Shown here: one piece after another, positions 17,947 through 26,382 of the stretch
How the letters are laid out: each line of letters begins with the position of its first letter
How positions within the stretch are numbered: the first letter of the stretch is position 1
Assembly: GCA_027493525.1 (NCBI GenBank)
Contig: JAOSKN010000002.1
Coordinates: 1,335,326-1,399,325 of the forward strand
Length of the DNA: 64,000 bases
Direction: 5' to 3'
Source of the DNA: Planctomycetota bacterium
GTDB taxonomy: Bacteria > Planctomycetota > SZUA-567 > H5-PLA8
Program-made: the position numbers and the translations under genes
Notes under the pieces: generated by a model
The model's database searches: none
Seen by the model: the letters and a program-made list of their open reading frames with translations, nothing else
Told to the model about the DNA's origin: nothing

Positions 17947-19123
17947 ATGCCCTACTACAAGCGCCTAGGCCTCGTCCCCCCCAAGCGGCACATCAAGCTC
18001 CCGCGCGAGAAGGCCGCCAGCTACAAGGGCGAGGGGCTCCACTACGAGCACGTCGTCACCACCGTCGGCTTCGATCGCGCGTACTCCATCTGCTACCACC
18101 TGCGCCCGCCGACCCGGGTGACCAAGGTCGAACCGGCCGGCCGCGTGAGCGTCGAAGCCGCGCCCGAAATGCCGCTGCGCCACGTTCACCTCAAGTCCGG
18201 CCCCATGCCGCGCCAGGGCGACCCGATCGGCGGGCGCGTCCCGCTCTTTTTTTAATGCCGACGTGGTCTGCCACCGCTGCCGCCCCGCCGAAGCCCAGCC
18301 GGTGCTGTTCCGGAACGCCAGCGCCGACGAGATCGTCTTCGTCGCCGAGGGCGGCGGGACCTTCGAGAGCGTCTTCGGGAAGCAACCCTATCGCTCCGGG
18401 GATTACATCGTCATCCCGCGCACCGTCACCTATCGACTCGTGCCCGACGACCCCAAGCGCGAGGACTACCTGATCCTCGAATGCGCCGGCGACGTGCGCA
18501 TCCCCAAGCGCTACCTCAATCCCGATGGCCAGCTCATGATGGGCGCGCCCTACGCCGAACGCGACCTGCACGGCCCCGTCGAGCTGCTCACGATCGACAA
18601 GGAAGAGCCCACGCCGATCCTGATCAAGGACGGCGCGCGCCTGAGCCGCTACACCATGGCGCATCATCCCTTCGACGTCGCCGGCTGGGACGGGCTGCTG
18701 TACCCCTACACCTTTAACGTGGACGATTTCGAGCCCATCACCGGCACCGTGCACCAGCCGCCGCCGGTCCATCAGACCTTCGAGATTCCCGGCTTCGTCG
18801 TCTGCACCTTCGCGCCGCGCTACCTGGACCACCACCCCGAGGCGATCAAGGTTCCGTACGCGCACAGCAACGTGGAGGCCGACGAGGTGCTCTTCTACGT
18901 GCGCGGCAACTTCGGCTCGCGCAAGGGCATCGAACGGTATTCGCTCACGCTCCATCCGCGCGGCATCCCGCACGGCCCGCACCCCGGCACGATCCTGGCG
19001 AGCATGAAGGCGGACCGGACCGATGAGCTGGCGGTGATGTTCGATACCGAGCGCCCCCTGTTCGCGACGCCTCAAGCCCTGGGCATGGACGACCCGTCCT
19101 ATCCGTACAGTTGGCTCGGGTAG
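17947..19123 (+). CDS. hmgA: homogentisate 1,2-dioxygenase, frame shift at a T7 run
   Basis: Two frames together give a protein of about 391 residues. Frame one (17947-18255, MPYYKRLGLVPPKRH) ends prematurely at PLFF; the next frame continues with NADVVCHRCRP if one T is removed from the seven-T run at 18247-18253. The downstream part has the homogentisate dioxygenase features, including GDYIVIPRTVTYR, a cupin core, YAHSNVEADEVLFYVRGNF and the iron-ligand region HPRGIPHGPHPG. The enzyme opens the ring of homogentisate to maleylacetoacetate, the step after hppD, 61 bases upstream. Because the break sits on a homopolymer, a sequencing error is likely; transcript slippage or real inactivation are alternatives. 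Confidence 0.9.
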
Positions 19124-19208
19124 GTCGGGGGCGCGGAACGAAAACGAGGGCTGGCCGGAGCCAAGCTCGCACTCTAAAGAAACGGGTCATCAGGAATCTA
19201 CGCCCTTC

Positions 19209-19814
19209 GTGTACCTCGACACAGTCACTACACCATCGCGAGACGTCTACGCGCACATGATCGCGGCGATCAATCCGCGGCCGATCGCGTGGGTCAGCAC
19301 GCTCTCTCCGAGCGGCGTGACCAACCTCGCGCCGTTCAGCTTCTTCAACGGCATCACGGCGCGTCCGCCGGCGCTCCTCTTCTGCCCGTCCAACAAGCGC
19401 GATGGGACGAAGAAAGACACCCTGCGGAACATCGAGGCGAGAGGCGAGTTCGTCGTCAACGTGGTCAGCTACGATCTGGCCGAGCGGATGAACGCGACCA
19501 GCGCCGAGTTCGAGTACGAAGTCAGCGAGTTCGAGCGCTGCGGGCTGACGCCGGCGTCCTCGTCCAAGCTCTCCGTTCCGCGGGTCGCCGAGGCGCGCGC
19601 AGCCTTCGAATGCCGGCTGAAGGAAATCGTCCGCGTGGGCGAGGGGCCCGGCGCGGGAAACGTGGTGATCGGGCTGATCGTAGCCCTGCACCTGGCCGAC
19701 AAGGTCCTTGGACCCGACGGCCAGATCGACGCTGCAAAGCTCGATACGATCGGACGCATGGGCGGGCAGACCTATGCGCGCACGCGGGAACGTTTCGGCC
19801 TGGAACGCCCTTGA
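19209..19814 (+). CDS. flavin reductase-like domain protein
   Basis: A 201-residue protein of the FMN-binding split-barrel flavin-reductase fold: INPRPIAWVSTLSPSGVTNLAPFSFF near the N terminus, PPALLFCPSN, FVVNVVS and the GEGPGAGNVVIG strand are typical. It starts with GTG at 19209. It would bind FMN or reduce free flavin. The position between hmgA and phhA in the tyrosine pathway, 85 and 67 bases from them, suggests a linked role, but no flavin-dependent step is known in the standard pathway, so its job here is open. Confidence 0.85.
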   Translation: MYLDTVTTPSRDVYAHMIAAINPRPIAWVSTLSPSGVTNLAPFSFFNGITARPPALLFCPSNKRDGTKKDTLRNIEARGEFVVNVVSYDLAERMNATSAEFEYEVSEFERCGLTPASSSKLSVPRVAEARAAFECRLKEIVRVGEGPGAGNVVIGLIVALHLADKVLGPDGQIDAAKLDTIGRMGGQTYARTRERFGLERP

Positions 19815-19881
19815 CGGCGTCCCGGTTGCCTCGGACTCGAATGCGTCGTAAAATAGTCACAATGCCGCGGAGGACGCACCC

Positions 19882-20802
19882 ATGACCGCGCCCGGACTGA
19901 CCACCAAGCAGGCCCCCTTCATCGAGGAAGTCCAGTCGCGCGGCGAGATCTACATTCGCCAGCCGTACGAACTCTACAGCGAGGAAAACCAGGAGACCTG
20001 GCGGCAGCTCTACAAGCGCATCCGCCCGCGCTGGGAGAAGTACGCCCACCCGAAGTTCATGGAAGGCGTGCGCAACCTGGCCCTCGACCCGCACGCCGTG
20101 CCGCGCCTGGAAAACATCAACCAGTTCCTCCAGCCGCTAAGCAACTTTCGCGCGAAGGCCGTCAGCGGCTACGTGCCGGCATACGTCTTCTTCGAGTGCC
20201 TCAAGAACCGCGAGTTTCCCACCACGATCACGATCCGCGACGGCAAGACGCTCGATTACCTCCCCGAGCCCGACATCTTCCACGACGTGGCCGGGCACGT
20301 CCCGATGCACACCGATCGCACCTTTGCCGACGTGCTGGTCCGCTTCGGGCAGGTCGCCGAGTGCGTCGCCGAGATGGTTCAGGGGATCCCCGACGAGCAC
20401 GAACGGATGCGCCGGCTCGACAGCATCATCAAGGGCATGGCGCGCTTCTTCTGGTTCACCGTTGAATTCGGACTGATGCGCACGAACGAGGGGCTCAAGG
20501 TCTACGGCAGCGGCCTGCTCAGCAGCTACGGCGAGATCGAGCACGTGCTGGAGTCGCCGGAGGTCCAGCGCTACCCGTTCCAACTCGAATGGGTCGTCAA
20601 TCAGTACTTCGAAATCCATCACTACCAGCCGCTGGTCTATATCGTCGAGGGCTTCGACCACCTGTACGAAGAGGTCGCGCGGCTGGAAGCATGGATCAAG
20701 GACGGCAAGCTCGACAACCTCAGCCCCGGCGAACCCAATGTAAGCGAAGAAGACCTCCGCTCGTTCCTCGAGGCCAAGAAGGAGCACCCCGTCGGCGCGT
20801 AG
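19882..20802 (+). CDS. phhA: phenylalanine 4-monooxygenase
   Basis: A 306-residue pterin-dependent aromatic amino acid hydroxylase. The iron ligands are His134 and His139 in the family motif PDIFHDVAGHVPM, and Glu195 in WFTVEFGL. The protein has the catalytic domain only, as in other bacterial members. It converts phenylalanine to tyrosine, feeding hppD and hmgA after transamination. No pterin carbinolamine dehydratase, transaminase, maleylacetoacetate isomerase or fumarylacetoacetase gene is present in the window, so the rest of the route must be elsewhere. A GGAGG ribosome site overlaps the sequence just before ATG 19882. Confidence 0.95.
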   Translation: MTAPGLTTKQAPFIEEVQSRGEIYIRQPYELYSEENQETWRQLYKRIRPRWEKYAHPKFMEGVRNLALDPHAVPRLENINQFLQPLSNFRAKAVSGYVPAYVFFECLKNREFPTTITIRDGKTLDYLPEPDIFHDVAGHVPMHTDRTFADVLVRFGQVAECVAEMVQGIPDEHERMRRLDSIIKGMARFFWFTVEFGLMRTNEGLKVYGSGLLSSYGEIEHVLESPEVQRYPFQLEWVVNQYFEIHHYQPLVYIVEGFDHLYEEVARLEAWIKDGKLDNLSPGEPNVSEEDLRSFLEAKKEHPVGA

Positions 20803-20815
20803 GCCCCCAAAGAGA

Positions 20816-20840
20816 CAGGGCAGGCTCTCGGCCTGCCCTG
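20816..20840. terminator. perfect 10-bp hairpin between phhA and convergent gene
   Basis: CAGGGCAGGC (20816-20825) pairs perfectly with GCCTGCCCTG (20831-20840) around a 5-base loop, just after the phhA stop and before the stop of the gene on the other strand. There is no T tract. It likely serves both convergent transcripts. Confidence 0.6.
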
Positions 20841-20864
20841 CCCTTGCCGCTCTTAAGGCCCCGA

Positions 20865-21209
20865 TCAGTCGTCGTCTTTCTCGTTCTTGTCGTCGTCGCC
20901 GTCATCGTCGTCGTCCTCTTCGACCTTGAGCACCTTGCCGTCGGCGCTGACTTTCACCTCGTAGCGCTTCTCGCCGGCTTTGCCTTCCAGTTCGTAGACG
21001 ACGGTTTCGCCCCTGGTCTTCTTTTCGGCCTCGTCGAAGACGATTCCCTTCACGGCCTCCTGGGCGGCTTTGAGGACGGCCTCGGGCACGTCCTTCAGCG
21101 CCAACTTCTCCTCCTTGCCTTCGCCTTCGCCGGCACGGACGGAGAGTCCCAAAACCCCGCAAACCAGCATCGCGCACAGCGCCCTCGGCCATCGGACGTT
21201 CGTATTCAT
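20865..21209 (-). CDS. exported PepSY-like domain protein with acidic tail
   Basis: A 114-residue protein with a signal peptide (about 1-25, cleaved near VRAGEG), then one PepSY-like alpha-beta domain (VPEAVLKAAQEAVKGIVFDE helix, ETVVYELEGKAGEKRYEVKV strands) and a tail of nearly continuous Asp and Glu. Start ATG 21209 begins the signal peptide. The domain is clearly similar to the C-terminal domain of the sigma-factor fusion encoded 85 bases upstream on the same strand, including the shared pattern VVYEL-x-G-(x)4-KRYE. The two are likely cotranscribed. It might bind metal or proteins in the periplasm; no enzyme motif is visible. Confidence 0.8.
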   Translation of the reverse strand: MNTNVRWPRALCAMLVCGVLGLSVRAGEGEGKEEKLALKDVPEAVLKAAQEAVKGIVFDEAEKKTRGETVVYELEGKAGEKRYEVKVSADGKVLKVEEDDDDDGDDDKNEKDDD

Positions 21210-21294
21210 GGGTATCGCTCCTTTTCCTGGGACGCGCAGATCCATGGGCCGCCCGCGCTGGACGGACCTCAAGGCGGCGCTCGACTTGTCCTGC

Positions 21295-22521
21295 CTAAAA
21301 TTCATCCGACGACGCGGGCGGCGGGGGCGGCGTCCGGGGCCGCACGTCCACGTCTTCGTCGTCTTCCTCGATCTTCACGATCTGCGCATCCGGCGTGAGT
21401 TCGATCTCGTAGCGCTTGAGGCCGACCCGGCCTTTGAGTTCGTAAACGACCTTCCCGTCTTCGACCTCCCGTTCGTAGCCGGTCAGGACGAAACCTTGCA
21501 GCGCGCGCTCGGCCGCTTCGCGCAGTCCCGCCGGCAAGCCTTCGTCGGCGCGAGGCGCCGCAGCCTGTGCCGGCGCCGCTTCCCCTGGAGCCGGGGCGGG
21601 CGGCTCGAGGCGCGGGGCCTCCGCGCCGGGCGCGGTTTCGACAAGGCGGCCGATCGGTTCCCCGGCCGCCGTAAGCGGAGCCGGCGCGGAACGGTTCGAC
21701 CCGGAGGCGAGCCACGCGCCCACGCCGACCAGCGACAGGATGGCGAGCAGCGCCGCCGCGGCGAGCGCGGTCGGAAAGCCGCTCGAAAGGCCCGCGTGGA
21801 CGAGGGCCTCCGCGGGGTCGGCGCCGGTCAGTCCCGCGGCAGGCACCGCCCCGCTCGGCGTCCCAGCCAGGCTCGCGTCGAGGGCGGCACAGAGTGAAGC
21901 CGGAGCGGTTTCGGCGCCGGCCTGCCGCAGCATGCAGGCGAGGAGGATCAGCGAGAGCGGGAGCCCGCGCTGGCGCAGCCGCTCGCGCAGGGCATGCAGC
22001 GCCCGGGAAAGCCGGTCGCGGACGGTCTCGCGCGGCGCATCCAGTGCCTCCGCGGCCGCGGCCACGTCCAGACCTTCCTGGCAACAGAGGGTCACGACGG
22101 CGCGGTCCTGGAGATCCAGTTCGGCGACGGCGTCTCGGACCAAGCGCAGGACTTCGCCTTGTTCGGCCAGGCCCGCCGGGGTGGCGTGGGATACCGTTCG
22201 TTCGCTTCGCATGTCCGCCTCCCGTTGCGCCCGGTTCCGGCGCGCGCGAGCCAGATCGAGCGCGCACTGGACCACGGCGCGGTAGACCGCGGCCTGGAAG
22301 GCCCTCGCGTCCTCGAAGCCCTGGGTGCGCGAGAGCAGTTTCAGGAACGCCTGCTGCACGGCGTCCTCGGCATCGGCCTCGGCGCTCAGGATGCGCAGGG
22401 CGATCGCGTAAGCTCGATCGCGCTGCCACTTGAGCAGTTCGCCCAAGGCCGCGGCGTCCCGTGCGGCGCGCCAGCGGTGCAGGCGCTCGTCGATCCAGGT
22501 TGCGGTGCCGATTGCGCTCAT
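21295..22521 (-). CDS. ECF sigma factor fused to membrane helix and PepSY-like domain
   Basis: A 408-residue protein. Sigma region 2 spans about 24-100 (LKWQRDRAYAIALRIL, AEDAVQQAFLKLL) and region 4 about 128-182 (LDLQDRAVVTLCCQEGL, PRETVRDRLSRALHALRERL). A linker holds a weakly hydrophobic segment (about 188-200). A clear transmembrane helix lies at about 250-273, then a Pro/Ala-rich spacer and a PepSY-like domain (about 328-387), ending in acidic and Pro-rich sequence. The predicted topology puts the sigma part in the cytoplasm and PepSY outside. Release of the sigma domain by proteolysis is an attractive guess only. The start ATG 22521 gives a normal sigma N terminus. Confidence 0.85.
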   Translation of the reverse strand: MSAIGTATWIDERLHRWRAARDAAALGELLKWQRDRAYAIALRILSAEADAEDAVQQAFLKLLSRTQGFEDARAFQAAVYRAVVQCALDLARARRNRAQREADMRSERTVSHATPAGLAEQGEVLRLVRDAVAELDLQDRAVVTLCCQEGLDVAAAAEALDAPRETVRDRLSRALHALRERLRQRGLPLSLILLACMLRQAGAETAPASLCAALDASLAGTPSGAVPAAGLTGADPAEALVHAGLSSGFPTALAAAALLAILSLVGVGAWLASGSNRSAPAPLTAAGEPIGRLVETAPGAEAPRLEPPAPAPGEAAPAQAAAPRADEGLPAGLREAAERALQGFVLTGYEREVEDGKVVYELKGRVGLKRYEIELTPDAQIVKIEEDDEDVDVRPRTPPPPPASSDEF

Positions 22522-22626
22522 GCGGTTCTCAAGGCCAGATCACCCCTTCACGCGCAGTCCAGCGTCTTCGCGGCGTGGAAAACTTCAAGAAAACCGATTC
22601 TCCCGAGGATTACCAAGAGAACTCGT

Positions 22627-22665
22627 GCCGGCGGGGACCGCGATCCCCAAGACTCGCCCGCCGGC
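22627..22665. repeat. inverted repeat between divergent sigma and kinase genes
   Basis: GCCGGCGGG (22627-22635) and CCCGCCGGC (22657-22665) form a perfect 9-base inverted repeat with a 21-base spacer within the 207-base region separating the two divergent genes. It may be an operator or a leader hairpin; no consensus promoter could be assigned with confidence. Confidence 0.4.
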
Positions 22666-22728
22666 GCCCGGTGGGCCCCGAGGGGGCTCCGATCTTTATT
22701 ACGTTATGCAGATAAAGACTCTGGACGA

Positions 22729-23772
22729 ATGGCCCGCGGAACGGAAAATAGCCTTTTTATCCCTACGGAGCCGCCAGCACCCTTGAGTACCGCGCCGCAG
22801 ACGCACGAAGCCCGGCAGGACGCCGCCACGCGGGAATTCGAATACCGCACCCGCTGCCGCGTGATCCGCAAGATCGCCGATGGCGGGATGGGCAGCGTCT
22901 ACATGGGCGAGCAGATCGGCGAGGCCGGTTTCGCCAAGACCGTCGCCCTGAAGGTCATCAAGTCCGACCGCATCCAGGACCAGATGGCGCTGCAGATGTT
23001 TCTGGACGAGGCGCGCCTGACGGCGGACCTCGTGCACACCAACATCGCGCAGGTCTACAACCTGGGTTGTTACAAGGGCCGCTACTTCATCGTGATGGAG
23101 TACATGCACGCGAAGACGCTCTCCGAGTATCTCCAATACTTCCTCAAGCTCGAACGGCTGCCGCCGACGGACATGGCCGCGTTTATCATCAGTCGCGTCT
23201 GCCGCGGGCTCCACTACGCCCACACCAAGCGCGACCGTTCGGGGCGCCCGCTGAACATCGTCCATCGCGACGTGACGCCTTCCAACGTGATGATCGACTT
23301 CCGCGGCGCGGTGAAGCTCACCGACTTCGGCATCGCCAAGGCGCTGAAGATGCCCAAGCCCGACGAGAAGCGCGTCATCATGGGCAAGTACCCGTACATG
23401 GCCCCGGAGCAGGCCGCTGCCCGGCCGACCGACGCGCGCAGCGACCTTTTCTCCCTGGGGCTGGTGCTCTACGAACTGCTGACCGGCGCGCGCGTCTACA
23501 CCCCGCGCACGCGGCGTACCCTGGTCGAGCAGATGACGAAGTACAAGATCAAAGACCCGCGCAAGATCGTCCCCGACCTGCCCGACGAACTCGTCGAGAT
23601 CAACATGAAGGCGCTGGAGATGAAGCCCGAGAACCGCTGGCAGTCCGCCCGCGACCTCGGCGACCGGCTCGAGACCTTCATGTACGGGAAGGGCTACGGC
23701 CCCACCAACGAGAAACTCGCCGACCACGTCCGCGAACTCTGGCCCGAGACCGACGCCGACCGGATGGAGTGA
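22729..23772 (+). CDS. Ser/Thr protein kinase
   Basis: A kinase of about 347 residues with no transmembrane segment. The glycine-rich loop is ADGGMGSVYMG (50-60), the ATP-anchoring Lys is K75 in VALKVIK, the catalytic loop is HRDVTPSNVM (Asp181), the metal motif is DFG (199-201), followed by KYPYMAPEQ and SDLFSLGLVLYELLTG. The catalytic loop has Val-Thr-Pro-Ser where most bacterial kinases have Ile/Leu-Lys-Pro-Glu/Asp; similar HRDV-x-P-x-N loops occur in large bacterial kinase families. The frame is open far upstream, but ATG 22729 is the first plausible start after the divergent promoter region. It is divergent from the sigma-PepSY gene. Confidence 0.88.
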   Translation: MARGTENSLFIPTEPPAPLSTAPQTHEARQDAATREFEYRTRCRVIRKIADGGMGSVYMGEQIGEAGFAKTVALKVIKSDRIQDQMALQMFLDEARLTADLVHTNIAQVYNLGCYKGRYFIVMEYMHAKTLSEYLQYFLKLERLPPTDMAAFIISRVCRGLHYAHTKRDRSGRPLNIVHRDVTPSNVMIDFRGAVKLTDFGIAKALKMPKPDEKRVIMGKYPYMAPEQAAARPTDARSDLFSLGLVLYELLTGARVYTPRTRRTLVEQMTKYKIKDPRKIVPDLPDELVEINMKALEMKPENRWQSARDLGDRLETFMYGKGYGPTNEKLADHVRELWPETDADRME

Positions 23773-23816
23773 AGCGGTCGAGGCCTTCCATCCCCGGCGC
23801 TCCGGCAGACCAACGT

Positions 23817-24758
23817 TCAGTCCAGCTCCACTTCCCACAGGATCGGGCAGTGGTCGCTCAACTTCGCCAGACGCGGGCCGTAGAGGACCTCGATGCGCCG
23901 CAGCCGGCGGGCGAGGGCGGGGGAGAGCCAGGTGTAGTCGATGCGTCCGCGCGGCACGTTGCTGTCGATGGTGAGGCCGGGTTCGCGCGGATGCAGCTTG
24001 CGGAATGCATCCACCCACCTCGCTCGCGCCAGAGCGCGGTAGACGTCGGTGCGCAGTTCGACGTGGGTGGCTTGGCGCAGGACCGGCCCCGGGACCTGCC
24101 GCAACGGGCGCGGGGGGCCGCCTTGGGTCCAGCCCGCCGTTCCGGCCATCCCTCCGTGATCGTACTTCACGCGCAGGATCGGGTGGTCGTTCAGGCGCAC
24201 GCGCGTGGTCGCGCGCCCTAGCCGCACGCCGTTGACGGATTCACCGGGCGCGACGCTGTTCAGGTCGCCGACCAGCGAACAGAACCCCCCGAAATGCGGC
24301 TTCATCGCGCGCAGGATCGTGCGGACCTCGGCCAGGCGCGCCGATTCCAGGAACGGGTCGAGGTGCGTGTTGAAGAAGCGCCACTCGCGTCCGCCGTCCA
24401 GCGGGAGCAGGACTTCCTGGTAGCCGTGGCGGAAGTGGTCCTGGTCGTCGTGCCAGACCGCGCGCGCCCCGGCCAGAGAGGTGAGGACGACCGGCTGGAA
24501 GCCGCCGACCGTCCAATGCGGGAAGGCCTGCATGCGCAGGACATCGGCGACTTGGCGCAGGATGCGTTCGCCGCGGGCGTGCCAGCCGTTGCATTCCTGG
24601 AGCGCGACGACGTGCGGGCGCAGGGCGCGGATTTCCCGCAGCAGCCCGTCGAGCCGCCCTTCGCTCGCGCCTTCGAGGATATTCCAGTTGAGGATACGAA
24701 GACGCCCCGCGGGCACGCGGGGCGTCTTGGGTTTCGGAGAGCGCGCGGCGCGGGGCAT
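23817..24758 (-). CDS. endonuclease/exonuclease/phosphatase family protein
   Basis: A 313-residue EEP-fold protein: ILNWNILEG, ALQECNGWHARG (metal-binding Glu), FFNTHLDPF (His), LVGDLNSVAPGE, RIDYTWLS and SDHCPILWEVEL. All active-site positions appear intact. A 30-residue basic N terminus precedes the fold and has no signal peptide. The start overlaps the stop of the upstream lipoprotein gene by one base, suggesting coupling, yet a strong hairpin (listed separately) lies inside the first codons. GTG codons within the hairpin region could be later starts. Substrate unknown. Confidence 0.82.
   Translation of the reverse strand: MPRAARSPKPKTPRVPAGRLRILNWNILEGASEGRLDGLLREIRALRPHVVALQECNGWHARGERILRQVADVLRMQAFPHWTVGGFQPVVLTSLAGARAVWHDDQDHFRHGYQEVLLPLDGGREWRFFNTHLDPFLESARLAEVRTILRAMKPHFGGFCSLVGDLNSVAPGESVNGVRLGRATTRVRLNDHPILRVKYDHGGMAGTAGWTQGGPPRPLRQVPGPVLRQATHVELRTDVYRALARARWVDAFRKLHPREPGLTIDSNVPRGRIDYTWLSPALARRLRRIEVLYGPRLAKLSDHCPILWEVELD
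24699..24728 (-). terminator. perfect 12-bp hairpin inside the 5' end of the EEP gene
   Basis: AAGACGCCCCGC (24699-24710) pairs with GCGGGGCGTCTT (24717-24728) around a 6-base loop. On the transcribed strand it is followed by TTCGTATCC. It lies 30-60 bases after the EEP start codon and shortly after the lipoprotein stop, so it may reduce read-through or tune translation of the EEP gene. Confidence 0.45.
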
Positions 24759-25294
24759 TACGGCTGGGGCTTCTCGGGCGCCGCGTTGGGGTCCATCCGC
24801 CGGGGCTGGTAGGCGTAGGGGTAGAGTTCCTTGAGTTGCTTGTCCATGAAACCGATCAGATCCTCGCGGGTCTTCTCGATATCCTTGCGCACGGCCTGGA
24901 AGGACTCGGCCACGTCCACCTTGATCTTGTTGTCGAGGCGGCCGTCGAAGTCGCGGCGCACGGACTCGAGCTGGTCGCGCAGGTTCTTCTGCAAGTCGTC
25001 GCGGTTCTGGTCGAGGGACTTGGCGAGCTTCTCCTCGGCGCCGCGGATCTGTTCCTGGACTTTGGAGATGTCCTCGTTGATGCGGTTCTCGAGCCGCCCG
25101 CGCACGCCGTCCACGGACTCCTGCATGGACTTGAGGTCTCCTTCGAGCTTGGCGATCCGGGACTCGAGTTCGCCGGCCTTCTTGGAGGCCGAGGTCGCGG
25201 AGGAGCGGGCCTCCTGATCTTCGCAGCCGCTGAGTCCGATCAGGACCAGAGCCAGCACGGCGAGTCGGAGCGGGACGCGGTCGAACGTGCGCAT
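24758..25294 (-). CDS. coiled-coil lipoprotein
   Basis: A 178-residue protein with a lipoprotein signal (residues 1-21; lipobox LSGC) followed by a long charged helical region of heptad character from about 30 to 150 (SRIAKLEGDLKSMQESV, NRINEDISKVQEQIR and so on) and a short Pro-rich tail. It has no known catalytic motif. Such lipoproteins act as envelope spacers, tethers or adaptor subunits. ATG 25294 is chosen because it places the signal peptide at the N terminus; the frame continues upstream to 25348 without sense. Probably in one transcript with the STAS gene (96 bases upstream) and the EEP gene. Confidence 0.8.
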   Translation of the reverse strand: MRTFDRVPLRLAVLALVLIGLSGCEDQEARSSATSASKKAGELESRIAKLEGDLKSMQESVDGVRGRLENRINEDISKVQEQIRGAEEKLAKSLDQNRDDLQKNLRDQLESVRRDFDGRLDNKIKVDVAESFQAVRKDIEKTREDLIGFMDKQLKELYPYAYQPRRMDPNAAPEKPQP

Positions 25295-25390
25295 CGGGAG
25301 CCTCCCTGCGGGGCGACCTCTAAGAATTTGGCGTAAAAGACCTTCCACTTATCCCGCGTTTCCGCCGCCTTGTCAAGGCCAAGGGACCCC

Positions 25391-26137
25391 CTATTCCCGG
25401 TCCCGGCCTTCCTTGGATTTGGACAGTTCCGCCGAGAGCGTACGCAGGAACGCCCCGAACTGGGCCTCGTTGCGCTTGTCGATCTCGACCAGGTTCTCGT
25501 GGGCCCGCAGGATGATCTCGCGCCGCTCATCCGAGGCCATCTCCTTGATCGGCAGGGCTTCCATCTCGAGCTTGCTCAAGTCCACCGTCCCGACGATCCG
25601 GACGAAGCGGTCCACTCCGAGGATGTTCAGGAGTTCGCGGCATTCTTCGTTGACGTTGACCGCCGCAACGATCCCCCCGGTCAGGAGTTCGGGATCCACG
25701 GGCGCCCCTTCGGCGGTCTTATTCAGCGAGTTTCTGAGCAGGCCAAGGGCTTCCTCGGGGGTGAGCGCTTCCAGGTCGTCTTCGTGCGCGGCCAGGGCCT
25801 GTTCGGCGGTGGCGCGGACCGCGGCGTCGGGGTCCGAGCCCTCCACCACTGGGAAACGCCCGCTGTCCTTGCGCAGGGACGTGTAGATGCCGACGATGCA
25901 GCCCATGAAGGTGCTGTCCATCCCGCGGCATTCGCAGAGATCGAAGAGGAAACGGCGGAAGCCGGCGAGCCGCTGCTCGTCGGCGAATTCCTGCAGGGCG
26001 GGCGCGGTCATCATGTTCCCGGAGCCCGTGACGCGGATGATCACCATCCCCGCGCCGCGCGCCACCGACAACCGGTTGGGAGCACTGCTGGAACGTGAGC
26101 CCTTGCCGCCGGCCTTCGTACCTTTGTCGGAACTCAT
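25391..26137 (-). CDS. STAS-domain protein with an internal insertion
   Basis: A 248-residue protein. About residues 22-85 match the first half of a STAS/anti-anti-sigma fold (VIIRVTGSGNMMTAPALQEF, FLFDLCECRGMDSTFMGCIVGIY), with the phosphorylatable motif as DSTFMG. The usual final strand and helix appear only after roughly 80 residues, at VAAVNVNEECRELLNILGVDRF, so an Ala/Glu-rich helical insertion splits the domain. A charged C-terminal tail follows. The role is probably in a partner-switching pathway with an anti-sigma-type kinase, not present beside it. It heads a three-gene run with the lipoprotein and EEP genes. Confidence 0.72.
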   Translation of the reverse strand: MSSDKGTKAGGKGSRSSSAPNRLSVARGAGMVIIRVTGSGNMMTAPALQEFADEQRLAGFRRFLFDLCECRGMDSTFMGCIVGIYTSLRKDSGRFPVVEGSDPDAAVRATAEQALAAHEDDLEALTPEEALGLLRNSLNKTAEGAPVDPELLTGGIVAAVNVNEECRELLNILGVDRFVRIVGTVDLSKLEMEALPIKEMASDERREIILRAHENLVEIDKRNEAQFGAFLRTLSAELSKSKEGRDRE

Positions 26138-26247
26138 TGCGAAGCGTACGGTCCTTTCCCAGCGGCCATCCGGAAGCCGCCGGCCACGAGCCGGAGCCTC
26201 CGCCGCTTGACACGCCGTGGCCTGGCGTCAAGAAAGCAGGAGGAAGT

Positions 26248-26310
26248 ATGCCATTGGAGCGGCTAAAGTCTACTGCACCAAGGGTCATGGGGTGGCTGAA
26301 TTCCGTTTAA
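26248..26310 (+). CDS. possible 20-residue leader peptide
   Basis: ATG 26248 follows an optimal AGGAGGAAGT ribosome site and reads 20 codons (begins MPLERLKST) to TAA. It lies before the ribulokinase promoter candidate, so it would need its own transcript. It may be a small protein or a remnant; only the strong ribosome site supports it. Confidence 0.25.
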   Translation: MPLERLKSTAPRVMGWLNSV

Positions 26311-26382
26311 GTCCAGGCACAGGTGCAGGATGTAGAATTGAGACGCCGCCGGTTCGTGCATTTCCCGCCACCGGCTGGGAGA

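Noticed and set aside
21994..22728. An N-terminal extension of the Ser/Thr kinase frame
   Set aside because: It runs opposite the sigma-PepSY gene and through the divergent promoter region; no kinase-family sequence is present before 22729.
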